DNA from: Nothopassalora personata
Taxonomy: Eukaryota > Ascomycota > Dothideomycetes > Mycosphaerellales > Mycosphaerellaceae
Length of the DNA: 64,000 nt
Assembly (NCBI GenBank): GCA_033816765.1
Contig: CM066289.1
Span: 1,116,001 to 1,180,000, forward strand
Reading direction: 5' to 3'
Made by a program: the position numbers and the translations under genes. Below the pieces are notes generated by a model, which was not told the origin of the DNA, did no database searches, and was given only the letters and a program-made list of their open reading frames with translations. Positions 43,156-55,482 of the stretch are shown one piece after another (position 1 is the first letter of the stretch; each line of letters begins with the position of its first letter).

Positions 43156-46100
43156 ATATAACATAGAAAAGGCTTAAGTATTACTAACGATAATAGTGTT
43201 TCGAACTAAGATTATCGTTAACGGGCATAAGATAGATGCTATAATAGATTCCGGAGCGAGCGGGAACTTTACCTCCGAATTATTTATTATAAGATATAGG
43301 ATCGCTACCTATAAGAAGAAAGAGGGTTATAAATTAATCGCGGTAGACGGATTATCCTTACCTAGTATAGAGCGCGAGACGATACCGCTACTACTTGCTA
43401 TCTAACGGCACTACGAGGAGATTATCTTAGATGTTACCGACATAGCTAGTTATAACATCGTACTAGGTATACCTTAGTTAAATAAGTACAATCTAGTAAT
43501 CAACTAGAGAAGAGGAGTACTTATATTTAGGGAATGCGACTACGTTATCGACATTTAGCCTACGTATCGGTAGCGTTCGCTAGTAGATAAGGTAAAGAGA
43601 CAGCTAAATAGGATATAGCTTACGCCGAATAGAAGGATAGAAGAACTACCTTCGACCGGGATAGACACTAGCGTAGGGCCGCCGGGTTACGAAGTTACTA
43701 GAAGTAATAGAAGTAACGTACTATCGAAGAATACTAACATCTTAGAGTTAAGTATTCCTAAGGAGTATCGTAAGTAGTCGCGACTCTTTAAAGAGGAAAG
43801 AGGTAAGGATGCCTTACCTAAGCACTAACTATAGGATTATAAGATAAACATTTAGCTAGGGAAAGAGCCTCTATAGGGACCCCTATATTAAATGTCTAAG
43901 AAAGAGCTATAGACCCTACGAGAATAGCTAAAGGAGAAGCTAGCTAAAGGATAGATAAGAAGATCTACCTTAAGTGTAGGAACTCTATATATATTCGTTC
44001 TAAAAGCAAACGGGAAGTTGCGACTCGTATAGGACTATAGGAAGTTAAACGAGATTACGATTAAGAACCAATACCCGCTACCTAACATCGAAGAAGCATA
44101 AGATAGATTAACCGGATTAGACTAGTACACGAAGATTAACCTACGAGATGCCTTCTATACTATACGGATAGTAGAAGGAGAAGAATAGAAAACTGCTTTT
44201 AGAATAAGATACGGACTTTACGAATTCTTAGTTATACTAATAGGATTAAATAACGTACCCGCATCCTATTAGGACCTTATTAACGAAACACTAAGAGACC
44301 TACTCGACGTATACGTTATCGCTTATATAGACGACATATTAGTCTACACGAAAGGATCCCTTTAGAATTACATAAAGTAAGTCTAGGACGTATTCGAACG
44401 ACTTACGCGTTTAGGATTTAAGACAGTACCCGAGAAATACGAATTCTATAAGAAAGAAGTTAAATTCTTAGGCTTTATTATTAGCACTATAGGGATAACA
44501 ATCGACCCTACGAAGACATAGTTAATTAAAGAATAGCTAGAACTAAAAACAGTTAAGGACGTACAATTATTCCTTAGACTAGCAAACTACAACCGGAAAT
44601 TTATTAAGGACTACGTAAAAACAGTAGTACTAATAACGATGCTTACGAGAAAAGACGTTACCTAGAAATAGAGAAAGGAATAGATTGAAGCATTTAAGAA
44701 ACTTAAGGAACAATGCGCTTTAGCCCCTACGCTTCGATTATTCGATAGTAGTAAGGAAGTCTATATCGAGACCGATACGTCTAATATAGCAATAGGCGCG
44801 TGTCTAATATAGACACACAATAGGTAGAGACACCTAGTAGCCTATTACTCCCGGAAAATAACCATAGCGGAATAGAACTACGACATCTATAATAAAGAGC
44901 TTCTAGCTATTATTACTACTATGTAACATTAGAGAGTATATGTCGAGGGCCTACCGAAGTTAACGATTCTTTCTAACTATAAGAATCTTACGTACTTTAC
45001 GACGACGAAAGAACTTACCCGAAGGTAAGCCCGCTAGTCGGAGCTACTAGGGCAATATAAGTTCGAAATTAAATATACTCTAGGAAGAGAGAACGGCCGC
45101 GCCGACGCGCTAAGCCGAAGAAGCGACTATATAGAAGGAAAAGAACTAGTGTAATATAAAGTACTAAAAACGAACCCCGACGGAAGTCTTAGTACTAACA
45201 TAAGAGAATTTAATAACATCGTACGAATATTAGGCGACAGGGACGAACAATTCCCTATATCGTAAGGAAAATACTAAGTACTAAAGGATCGAGAAGAAGA
45301 ATACATACAACAACATTACGACGGACTAACTTATAGACACCCTAGAACTTTAAAGACAATGGACCTAATATAACGTAGCTTCTTATTCCTATAGATAAGA
45401 CTCAAGGTATTACGCTACATTAAACAATACGTACACTACTAACGAAACAAGGCTGCGAGACATATAAAATACGATTACCTATAGTTTAGGACACTACCGA
45501 CGAAACTATAGGACAAAGTTATAATAGACTTTATTACGAAACTCCTACCGTTAAGAGATTAAGTTACGAAACAACTATACGACATAATACTAGTTATAGT
45601 TAATAGACTTACGAAATACGTATACTTTATTCCTACATCGGAAACGTATAATGTAGAGTAGCTCGGATACCTCGTACTAGATAGACTTATCCAATACTAC
45701 GGATTCCCTTAAGCATTTATAACGGATAGAGACAAGCTATTTACATCGAATTACTAGAAGACGCTTATAGGAACGATCGGAATTAAACATAAGCTATTAA
45801 TAGCATATTATCCGGAAACAGACGGGCAAACCGAAAGGATAAATTAAACGCTAGAACAATACCTACGGCACTACATTAATTATGTATAAGACAACTAGGT
45901 TTTATTACTACTAATAGCGTAAATTGCACTAAACAACTATAAATCGGAGACAACTTTAACGACACTATTCTATACGAACTTTACTAAAGATCCTAACCTA
46001 TTTAGAACACCTAGATCTTACCTATAAGTCGAAAGAGCGATCGTAACGACGGATACTCTTAAGGAAGTGTATAAAGAAACACGTAAGGCGGTCGAAGATA

Positions 46101-46538
46101 TATAATAAAAACCGTCTTAATAACGGTAGGACACGAGAAAAATAGCACCTCTACTAAAAGAGGGGGATAAGGTCTATCTTCTTACAAAAAACTTAAGAAT
46201 AAGAAGATAGACTAAGAAACTAGATTACGTTAAGGTCGGACCATTTTTTATCGATAAAGTTATAGGACTAGTTAATTACCGCCTACAACTACTACCTAAC
46301 GCAAAAATCCACCTAGTCTTCTATATCTCTAAGTTAGGACCCGTAGACGCCAAAACACCCTACTAGGAAAGCTTCTATTTCGAGCTAGAAGTAGAAAACG
46401 AATTTAAAGTCGAAAAAATCCTAGGTAAGAAAGGTTAGCGATACCTTATTAAGTGGAAAGGATACGACGAATTAGAAAATACCTAGGAACTAAAATAGAA
46501 TCTATAAAACTATTAGTAAAAGATCCGACAATACTAAA
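43140..46538 (+). pseudogene. Element H pol, RIP-mutated
   Basis: The relic runs from protease (IIDSGASGNFTS at about 43222-43275, active-site DSG still present) through reverse transcriptase (YIDDILVYT near 44320-44350), RNase H (about 44760-45120), integrase (about 45290-45980) and chromodomain (about 46390-46520, YLIKWKGYDELENT near 46441). It is close to A in sequence and is uninterrupted, so it supplies the empty site for S1 at 46322-46336. Stops are TAG/TAA from RIP. Confidence 0.85.
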
Positions 46539-46587
46539 AATAGGTCCGCCGAGATAACTAACGACAATCGATCTTACGGCCGACAAG

Positions 46588-46661
46588 CGACTAGGGTAGG
46601 AATCGAACCTACGACCTTAAGAGTATAGATAGCTTACGCTCTACTACTGAGCTACCTAGCC
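46588..46661 (-). tRNA. tRNA-like unit inside element H (pseudo-tRNA)
   Basis: On the minus strand the acceptor stem GGCTAGG pairs with CCTAGTC over 7 bp (one G-T). The D-stem GCTC/GAGC, T-arm GTAGG-TTCGATT-CCTAC and B-box GGTTCGATTCC are intact. The discriminator base is G. The anticodon arm is 19 bases, two too many, and RIP has changed the D-loop (TAG for TGG). It is 74 bases long in the same place as in A and not present in G. It is best described as a tRNA-derived unit; anticodon uncertain. Confidence 0.7.
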
Positions 46662-46689
46662 GATTAATAAGAATAGGGACACAACTTAT

Positions 46690-47273
46690 AAGTAAATACC
46701 CTAACGAGTCTCTACCCTTAGGGACTCGCCCTAAGACTCCGCTCCGGAAAGCGCCGCCTAGTTATTTACGGGCTATCTAATAGAACTAGAAGGGATAGAG
46801 AAATCGATCGCGTTAGTAATAAAGTCGATCGAGGACTATATAGTAGGAGAGAGGCTAATAGTCGCATCGGCAGTAGGATAATCGACGTCCTTAATCTCTC
46901 TAGAGGCCTCTATTTTGGCCTCTAGACACTACGCCTTCTTACGCGCGCGCTCCTCCGCTTAGCGAAGTATTGCCTTGTCCCGCATTAACCGTACTAAGAT
47001 CTCCGTAAGCTCTTCCTTATCTTTTTTGACCTTTTTCCGGTACTCCTCCCGGGTCTTGTTAAGAGACTCCTAGGATAGGTTTATATACTTACGCCCGCGA
47101 CGAACATACTCCGAATACCGAAGCCGAAAGTTGCCTTCTATAGCGACGTAGGATAAACCGTTAAAGAAGTAATAGTTATACGCGAGATCTACTAGACGAC
47201 CGTATTCGTTAATTTCCTTAGCGAGCCGGAGACGGTTTTTAGAAGAAGAAGAAGACATCGTTATAGGCCGCAA
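46690..47273 (-). pseudogene. Element H antisense Zn2Cys6-like ORF with all six Cys changed to Tyr
   Basis: From about 47273 (or ATG 47258, MSSSSSKNRLRLAKEINEYG) the frame gives a cluster spaced Y-x2-Y-x6-Y-x10-Y-x2-Y-x6-Y, each Tyr being TAT or TAC, one TpG-to-TpA step from TGT or TGC. This is the Zn2Cys6 spacing seen in G. A coiled-coil-like stretch (RKKVKKDKEELTEILVRLMRDK) follows after a stop. The Ser-rich N-terminus and the YVRRGRKY / CVRRNVRC match support homology with G. It is non-functional. Confidence 0.78.
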
Positions 47274-47335
47274 AGAGGGGACATTATATTATCTTATATA
47301 AGCTTCGGGACGAAGCTAGGCTAGAAGGGGGATAG

Positions 47336-47526
47336 TGTTACGGTCCGGATTAAGCTACGATGATACGCCTAACTATTAGCTATAGAAATTACGTGCGCCG
47401 CACGAGATTACTCGCTTACTAGCGACTTAGTAATTCGAGATTACTTACTTACTAGCGACTTAGTAATTTAAGATTACTCGCTTACTAGCGATTAAGTAAT
47501 TAAGACTAAAGACTAGTAATACCTCC
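47336..47526 (+). repeat. Element H 3' LTR, truncated
   Basis: It matches the first ~190 bases of the 5' LTR, then stops at the border of element D. The missing ~235 bases are not found on the other side of D at 59720, so this is not a plain insertion. Confidence 0.85.
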
Positions 47527-47722
47527 TATTAAGGGATGTCGTAATGTATAGTACGCCTACGACCTACTAGTCGTAGATAAACTAATTCTTACCTTTTGTT
47601 TAAGACGCATCGCGCGTCGTAAGGTGTACGTATGCGGGTTACGTGCGGCTTAGTAGCCGGTCGCGACCGTATATTATATATAAGGCTATATATAAGGATT
47701 AGGTACTAGGCTGCCCCTTATA
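47527..47722 (-). repeat. Element D 3' LTR (left)
   Basis: tattaaggg...ccttata on the plus strand, equal to tgttaaggg...ccttaca after TpG/CpA-to-TpA changes. The purine tract of D lies just right of it (gcctcctctccc on the plus strand). Confidence 0.88.
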
Positions 47723-48023
47723 ATTGCCTCCTCTCCCGTACGAGCTGTCCTTAGCTCGCTAGTTACTACGTAGAGGTTCCTACGTACTTCTAGAACTATA
47801 GTTGCTATACGGCCTATATATAGGTTACGTACGTATCGTTATATAGGTGTAGGTAAGTAAGGCTTAGTTACTATACCGACGTAGCTAGTTAGGGGCATAA
47901 AACTCTAGCCTAACCTAGCCCTATTCTCCTAGTACGTTCCCTAGCGTACTACCTCCGTTATACTACTACTACGTACCCGTACCGCACCCTTACCGTATGC
48001 GCCTCGCTAGTATTATTATTATT

Positions 48024-49050
48024 ATGTCTAACGGGCCCTCCTCGCCTCCGTCCTCTAGCCGCTCCGCCTCCTCCCGTAGTATTAGTAGCGATAGTACTAC
48101 TAGCACCTTAGAAGACGAGCGCCGCTAGGCGGCTCTAGTACGCGACGTACCTAGAACGCCTAGTAGTCGTAAGCGACTAGCATCCCCCTTATAGCTACTA
48201 ACGCCCTCGCCCGCTACTAAGCTCGCGCTAAGGATTAATATATACATACGGTGCCTCCTATACTTCGTTAAGGGTAAGTCTCTACGCGCGCCGCCTACGA
48301 TTTATATACTAACTACTTACTAGACGAAGCCGATAACTATAATAGTGTTACTACCGGCGAGCTCCTAAAGAAGTACGGCCGCTATAGGCGTAATAGACAT
48401 AATTACGAGCCTAATACTAGCTACGCTATCGCCTCGCTAGTAAGCCGCCTACGCGCCGCGCGCTCCTAGCGCGACTTCCTTACGGCTATAATGGGCTAGG
48501 CGCCTATAGACCTCTAGTAGTAGGAGCTAGTAGAGTAGATCCGCCTATGTACCTAGCTAGGTAACAACATTACGGAGGTAAGTCGCTACTTCGCTCCTAC
48601 GAGTCGACTACTACTCGCGGGGGGGGCTCTAGTACGTCTCCTATACTTCGGCTAACCCTTTCTATAGGCTATTAGGCAGTTTAATGCCTATAAGCACAAG
48701 CGTACCGGGGAGACCCGTATACGTGCCCCCGCCGCCGCTACTACTACCGCCGCCCCCGCCGCCGTAGCCCTCGCGCTCTAGTAGGAGTAGAACCGCGCCC
48801 TTAATAGGCTGTTCGAACTCGGCCGCGCCGTAAGTCGTATATTCCTCGTATACGTGTACCCTACTAACCGTAGTCCTAGTTCCTATAGGCGTAGAATATT
48901 AATACTACCGCCGCCAACTAGGCATTCCTACTTAAGTTACTACGCGACGACGACAACTAAGGCGCTCGCCTTATACGCTACTCGCGGGCTCCTCGCCTAC
49001 TACTACTCTACGTAGCCCCTAGTAGGTGCGCTACTCTTTAGCTTTTATTT
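48024..49050 (+). pseudogene. Element D antisense ORF, RIP-mutated
   Basis: From ATG 48024 the frame reads MSNGPSSPPSSSRSASSRS, Ser/Pro-rich, with first stop TAG at about 48126 (Gln-like). A second phase from about 48290 reads AAYDLYTNYLLDEADNYNS and on to about 48610 with stops only at Gln-like TAG codons. Between them gtaagt (48274) could mark an intron start, or a frameshift occurred. Low-complexity codons (Arg/Pro/Ala) follow at about 48725-48850. No known domain. It is the same gene as 30642-28850 in C. Confidence 0.5.
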
Positions 49051-49109
49051 TATTTATAGTTAAGAAAAGTTTTATTTATGCTCTAGTACTCCTATACTAG
49101 TCTTATTTA

Positions 49110-49981
49110 CTTCTCCTTAACGCCTTATAGTCGGCTACTATGCGATCCGCATTCGCGAGGCCCTCCGCCGGTTCCTAGCTATTATACTCCTCTAGCTAGT
49201 CCTTCTACTAGACTAGATACTATAGCTTACCCTTATGCTTACGCCTATCTAGTACTACCTCTACCTTATACTCTCCGTCCTTATTAGCTAGAGGGGGTAC
49301 GGGTCCATCCTTATCGCTACCGATATACGGCTCGAGGAGAGAGACATAGAAGACGTTATAGAGCCTTAAGTCGGCTAGTAGCGCTAGGCGGTACGCCTAC
49401 GAACCGATAGCGTCCGTAATGCGGTATAGGCCGATAAACTTCGGACCTATCTTCTTCTTTAGTACTACTAACTTAAGGTTCTTCGTTAATAATAGGACTA
49501 AGTTACCTACGCGGTAGGTCTTAGCTTAGTAGGTCTTATTATAGTAGCGAGCCTAGCTTTCTACTATAGCCATCTATCGCTCCTCGAGTATAGCGCGTAG
49601 TTTTCGTATACGACTCGTAGCTATTGCCGCTACTAGTACTTCCCCCCCCTAGGTCTCGTCTCGAGATCTAGTTAGTATAGGGGCAATCTTAGGTCGCTAA
49701 CCGTACGCTATCTCGAACGGACTTATCCGTAGTGTTAGGTAGATACTGTTATTAGCTACGAATTTAGTAACTATAAGCTACTTAGCCTACTTAGTTTAAT
49801 TGTTACTATAGTAATAACGAAGATATTGTTCGAGGGTTTAGTTTACCCTCTTAGTTTAGCCGTTAGTCTAAGGGTAAAAGGCCGTAGATAGCTTACGCTT
49901 TATACGCGTCTCGAAGTAGAAGTTACTCTAAAACTAACTAGTAAAGACCGGACCTCGGTCGCTTACTATACCTAACGGGAC
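49110..49981 (-). pseudogene. Element D pol, 3' part (integrase C-half and chromodomain)
   Basis: It continues the integrase frame cut by E at 55477. The chromodomain lies at about 49265-49110, read in reverse (EYKVEAVLDRRKRKGKL, then YKALRRSK). It aligns with C 20700-21502 plus 28719-28790. Confidence 0.78.
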
Positions 49982-49986
49982 ACTAT

Positions 49987-50123
49987 AGACAATGTGAGTA
50001 GATTGATATATTAAGAGAGATCTACGAAGTCGTAAGAAAGCAAGATAAGCTAAGAAAAAAAAGTAGGTACCTTAGGTAGCTAGGGCCTTAGTATCTAAGA
50101 AGTGCTTAGGATAAGCATTAAGT
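49987..50123 (-). repeat. Element E 3' LTR (left)
   Basis: 137 bp, agacaatgtgag ... gcattaagt on the plus strand; differences to the right copy are mostly C/T and G/A. Confidence 0.88.
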
Positions 50124-50299
50124 CACCCCCATAACGAGGCTCTAGATGCTAGAACAGGTGCACACGTACTAAAGAAAGCATACGCTCGCTTACTAACACC
50201 ATGCCATCCTCCTCGTCTAATCCCTATGTCCTTATGTCTAGTAATTGCCGCGTAGTAGTAGTATAGGTGTAGCTACTACTACTAAAAGAAAGTTAAAGG

Positions 50300-53200
50300 T
50301 GTTTCGCGCGTTCTTATTAGCTAGCGCTAATACCGTAGTACAACGGTTATTATCTACTGAAATAAGGCGATTAGCGCACTATTAGTGTCGTCCAATTAGA
50401 GCTCTAATAACTGCTATTAATTAGGCTCGGTGTTATTCTTAATCGCCGCCTTACAGTTAGCTACTACACGAAGTCGGCGTACTTAAACTAATCTAGTGCC
50501 TTAGTGAACCTATTAGCTACCTAGTCGTTAGTGTCTATCTACTTAACCTTAATCTTACCTTTAGTAATAGCCTCGCGGATATAGTAATAGCGGGTGTCGA
50601 TGTGCTTAGTACGGCCATCTACACCGCTACTGCGCTTCGTAATATCGATAGCTAGCATGTTATCCTCATATATGGTGATAGGGAACACTCCTAGCCCGCT
50701 TAGCTCTTCGAGTAGGTTACCTATGCTAATAGCCTCCTTCGCTCTAAGTGTGAGTTACATATACTTAGCCTCTATTAATAACAGTATGAAAATTGACTAA
50801 CGGCCTAACTTCCATAAAACAGGTACGCCTAGTATAGTGAATACGAAGGCGCCTATTAACCGCCTATTATCTAGGTTATTAGCCTATAAGGCATTAACAT
50901 ACCCCTTCGGCTATAGGTCGTGTGTAGTGTCTATACCCTTAAAGCATAGTCTACGGTACTTGTAACCTACTAGATACTTCATAACTTTCATTAAAGCGTC
51001 CATGTGTTCTAGTGTTAGGTTTGCTAGAAAGCGGTATAGTAAGTATATCTAATAGCTATAGTCTAGTCTAGTTATTATTACTACCTAGAGACATTCACCT
51101 ATGCCCTTCTAATAGCGGGCTTTTAGAGTATTGTCTACCTTATAGTCTATAGGGGCCTTACGGTACTAATGCTTCGTATTTATTAGTACCTTCGGCGGCT
51201 TGCCTAAGATGTTATACTCCTCCGCGAGCTTCTAAAGATAGCCGTCTTAGACAATGCGGAGGGTGCGGTTCTTACGGTCTCGGATAATACGTATGCCTAG
51301 GTAATGGTACACGTCGCCGAGCTTACGCATCTTAAACTTAGTCTATAGCGTTACTACGATAGTCTATACGACCTATAACTCCTTCGCAATAATAAGAAGA
51401 TCGTCGACGTAGATAATAATAATAGAGCCCGATACCTCGTACTTAAACACGTAGATATCGCTTATAATAGGGATGAATCGAAGTGAGCGTAAGTACTTAC
51501 TAAGCTCCTAGTACTAAAGCAATAGCGACTACTTTAGTCTATATAGTGCACGGCGGAGCTAACACATATTGTTATTCTACTCGAAACCGTGCGGTATCTT
51601 AACATAGACGTTTTAGCCTATAATGATTGCGTTAAGGAAAGCAGTTATAATGTCGTACTACTTACACTCGAGGTCGTAGTATGCGATTAGCGCATACAGT
51701 ATACGTAGCGTAGATGGCTTTACTACTACTACGTACGTCTCGTCGTAGTCGCCTTCACGTTATGTGTCGCTACGGACAACCTAGCGTGCCTTAAAACGAA
51801 TAATCTTGCCGTTAGCATTAAGTTTAATAGCATAGACCTATCTACCCTTTAGAACGCGTACGTCTAGTAGTAGTGAGGCCTTGTCCTTATAGACCTATGT
51901 CTCGTACTGTTCGAGACTAGTGAATTTAGCTTCTTTAGCTACGCGCTACTCGGCGTGTTATAGTGTACCTATTGCGGCCTTGTAACTCTTCGGTATAATA
52001 ACAGTCGCTAGATCTAGCTAGTCGGTCGCTACTATAAAAGCAGTTATAGTCGCATATAGCATCTCTATAAGTTACTTACGGGCTTACTTACTAAGTGAAT
52101 GATAAAATCCCCTACGCTACTTCCGGTTAGCTTAAACTAATAGCTATTTAGAGGATTACGAACATCTACCGGTAGGCGTCGATTGCGTTAAGGCCGACTA
52201 GATAGCGTAGGTAGTACGGTAGATAGCTTAGGAGGTGTTATTAGCTACACCTCCGGAAACTCGTCTAGTACCTTATCTTAATAGGTATCTACGACTTCCT
52301 ATGCTAGGTCCTTATTAGACCGCTCGAGCGAAGTATCGGTCGGTCTATTAATAATAGTAATGTTCTTAGGTAATAGAGCACCCCTAGAATTACTACCCCT
52401 AGGAGTTACGCTACGCTCTACATTCGTATAGCGCGGACCTGGGTTGCAATTGCGTTCGACCGTGAAGATCTCGTCTAGTAAGATAAGCTCGTCGCCTTCA
52501 TCCTACTTAGTTTTAGGCTTACCGGCGAGGGCTAGTATAGGGTCGTTACCCTTAATGAACTGAACATCCTTAGTCCGGAACACTCTATACGCCTTAGTAA
52601 CATAGACACGGTAGATAGTCCGGCTTTCGTACCTAACGAGCTTACCCTACAGTAAGCGAGGGTTAAACTTTTCGCCGCGACCTACATTATGATCGTAGAC
52701 GAAAGCGCGGTAGCTATAGGCCTTAAGATGTGATAGGCTAGGTTACACCGGTTAAACGCCTTACTACTTATTAATAACCTCCTAAGGTAACAGTCCCTTT
52801 GGAGCTATACTCGGAGTAAGGTTAAGTAGATAGACCGAAGCTTTCGCTACTTCTAGCTAGAGTCTAGGTAGTAGGCCGGTATCAATCATTAACTTACGTA
52901 ATATAACGTAGACGATGTAATTACTAACCTCCGTACCCCTATTCTATTCGGATAAATGAGGTGCCGTAACTTAAAGAGTAAAGCCTTTATCTTATAAAAG
53001 CTAAGTAAGTGAATTGCCGCCGTATTCGCCACCCCTATCTAGGCGAAAGATTATAATGCATGTACTATATTATATCTTTATATAGCGGTTAACTTAGCGG
53101 ATGTGTTACGTAGCGCTATCCTTCTATACTAAGTAGTAGATAGATCGCTAGAGACTCGTAATGTAGGTAAATAGCGTAAAGTATCTCTCCTTACTAATGC

Positions 53201-53950
53201 CTTAGTTACGGACCGTTATAACATCCACTACTACAATGTAGAATAGTATTATCGGCCGCACTATAGGAATGCGGTTATAGACTTTATAACCCATCCCCTT
53301 TTGGTAGGGGATGCACTCGCGTAGGTACTTACTAAGGTTACCGTTACTAACAATAATAATGCGCTTATCGTTATGAAGCTATACTAGCTTACGGCTATAA
53401 ATGTATCTAAGGCGGCGGTACTATAGATCTCCTATAGTAGCTATCGATAGCTCGACCTTAGATAAAGTAAGGGCTATCGATGTTAGAGAGTCCTTTAACT
53501 TTAAGAACGGCAGTCCGAGATAGCTATAGTAGTGTGCAACCGTACGCTCACTATCCTTCTTTATAAAGAGGATTTAGTCGTCGTTACGGTAGTACATACC
53601 CTTACGGCGAAGCGCCTCTATTAAGATTAGATTAGCTACTAGGCCTAGCACGTATAGCACCTATAAGAAATAGGTAATGCCGAACTCGAATAGGTCTAGT
53701 TAGATAATACCGCATGTAGTAGCAGTAATAATCCCCTTACCTATCTTAATAGGGACATTGTAGGGTCTATAACTAACTATGTTACTAAGCGTGTTTATTA
53801 TGTAAGAAGTGTAGCCGGAGTCTACAACCTAATCGGTGCGGTCCTTCGCTATAAGCATTGCTAAGGTATCTTAAATGTGCTCCTTAAATATAGCCGCCGT
53901 AAACATGTAATAGTTGCCGTTATAAGGAGTTATTAGATCCTCGAGACTGC
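50300..53950 (-). pseudogene. Element E pol (integrase-RT-RNase H), RIP-mutated
   Basis: The copia order is read right to left. Integrase region about 53450-52700. Reverse transcriptase about 52200-50950 with GSIIIIYVDDLLIIAKE around 51430-51380, the YVDD box of Ty1/copia RTs. RNase H about 50950-50400. TAG/TAA stops occur throughout. Borders between domains are approximate. Confidence 0.75.
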
Positions 53951-55339
53951 CGTAGGCCGCAAATTGAGCGGTCTCCTTCGGCTACCTCTATAGGTTATTA
54001 GTAGTGTTATTCACCTACTAACGCTACTGCTAGTTATCTAGAGTCTTAGGCTTAAATCTAGCTAGTGTAAGCTTAGGGTAGAGGTTCTAGTATACTGTCT
54101 TAATATGACCTATAACACTATAGCTATCGCATGTTAGCTTCTACTACTAGTTGTTATTATTACTATTCTAACTGCCTCCGCGACTACCGTTATTCTAATT
54201 GCCGCGGCCTCTACGACCTCGTCCGCGTACAGTACTACGGGGTGCACCGCCGCTACGAGTATTATTACTATTATCCTATTATTAAGGGTTAGCTAGAGGG
54301 AAAGGGTTAGGGGTGTTCTACTTTACTACGAGATTAGCGGTCTTAGACTATTAAGTAGTCGCTTTATTAAGTAGGTTGCTTATTACCTTGTCGAGTGTAA
54401 TAGTCGTGCTATCCTCGATCTTACTAGTAAGCTGCCTTAACTGTTCACGTTTTGCCGACGCGAATGTAGGGAAGTATAGTAAGATCTAGTATAGGAAGCG
54501 GAACAGGGCCTAGGCCTTTAATATAGCCAATTTAGTACCGTTTAGATTAGTAAGCTTTGCTTAATATTGTTAGTAAAACTTGTCTAGGTTAGAGCCGCTA
54601 TAGATATGTAACTCGAACTTTAGATATAGCGAGTACTCCTTAGACTTTCTAGTTTAACCGTATGTTAACTTAAGATAGTCCTATAGGGTATTTAGTTATT
54701 AATAGGCCTTACAGTTCTCGGTAATAGACTAACTGCAATTAGTAATAATAAGTGCGCGGGCCTAGTATTTCTTAGTATCCTATACCTCAATTCGCTCCTT
54801 AAGTTCCTACTGCTACTCGTTAGTGCGCATTATGGGCTTCTACTTAGTGTTATTAATAAGTTCCTAAAGCGACTCGCTACGTAGTACGGACTCGAGCATG
54901 TCGGCCTATCTACTATAGTTGTCTTTACCTTAGAGCTTACTAACACTAGGGGTGCCGTTATTATTACGGCCGACTATGTTAATGAAGCCGCGAGTTAATG
55001 TAGGCTTCTTAGTCTTTCGAGGAGCAGCCGACTCGGTCTACTAAGATTATTACTAGCTCTAAGTACCGGCGATAGACTACTACGCTAGTAGTATCTCGAG
55101 TTTAATAATATTACCGTTAGTGTTAGTATCTATCCACTACTATAGTGCACTAACTAGGTGTCGCTACGAATACTCGTCGCGTTACCGACTAGGTCGCGAC
55201 TTAATATGTTTACTACTAAAGTCGCGTTAAGTCGTATCTACTAACGAGGTGTCGCGAACACGCGCGATTAGTAGGATACAATTAACAGTGTCTACCGGAA
55301 GGTATGCGCGCAGTTATATAGCGCGAGGGCGTTATAACT
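53951..55339 (-). pseudogene. Element E gag, RIP-mutated
   Basis: The gag relic begins left of the 5' LTR. A zinc knuckle is legible at 54091-54131 (minus) as C-DS-Y-SVIG-H-IKTV-Y, that is C-x2-C-x4-H-x4-C with two Cys changed to Tyr. A low-complexity Asn/Arg/Gly stretch lies at about 54140-54300. Confidence 0.68.
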
Positions 55340-55476
55340 AGACAATGTAAGTAGATTAATGTATTAAGAGAGATCTACGAAGTCGCGAGAAAGTAAGATA
55401 AGCTAAGAAAAAAAAGTGGGTACCTTAGGTAGCTAGGGCCTTAGCATCTAAGAAGTACTTAGGATAAGCATTAAGT
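55340..55476 (-). repeat. Element E 5' LTR (right)
   Basis: 137 bp, agacaatgtaag ... gcattaagt, followed by actata. Confidence 0.88.
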
Positions 55477-55482
55477 ACTATA

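Larger units (their letters stand above)
40691..47526 (+). mobile_element. Element H: RIP-mutated chromovirus related to A and G, 3' LTR truncated
   Basis: The 5' LTR is 40691-41116; the 3' LTR starts at 47336 and stops at 47526, where the LTR of element D begins. Content: primer-binding site, gag, pol with chromodomain, tRNA-like unit, antisense ORF, purine tract aagggggatag (47325-47335). Its gag N-half resembles G, while its gag C-half and pol are nearly identical to A. Because the 3' end is lost, no TSD can be read. Heavily RIP-mutated. Confidence 0.9.
49987..55476 (-). mobile_element. Element E: RIP-mutated Ty1/copia retrotransposon
   Basis: E has two 137-bp LTRs (49987-50123 and 55340-55476) and is flanked by actat(a) (49982-49986/7 and 55477-55481/2), a 5-6 bp duplication. 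The uninterrupted site is visible in element C at 20685-20703. A purine tract (gggggtg on the minus strand) abuts the left LTR, and gag-pol runs on the minus strand. It lies in D's integrase region. Stops from RIP throughout. Confidence 0.9.
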
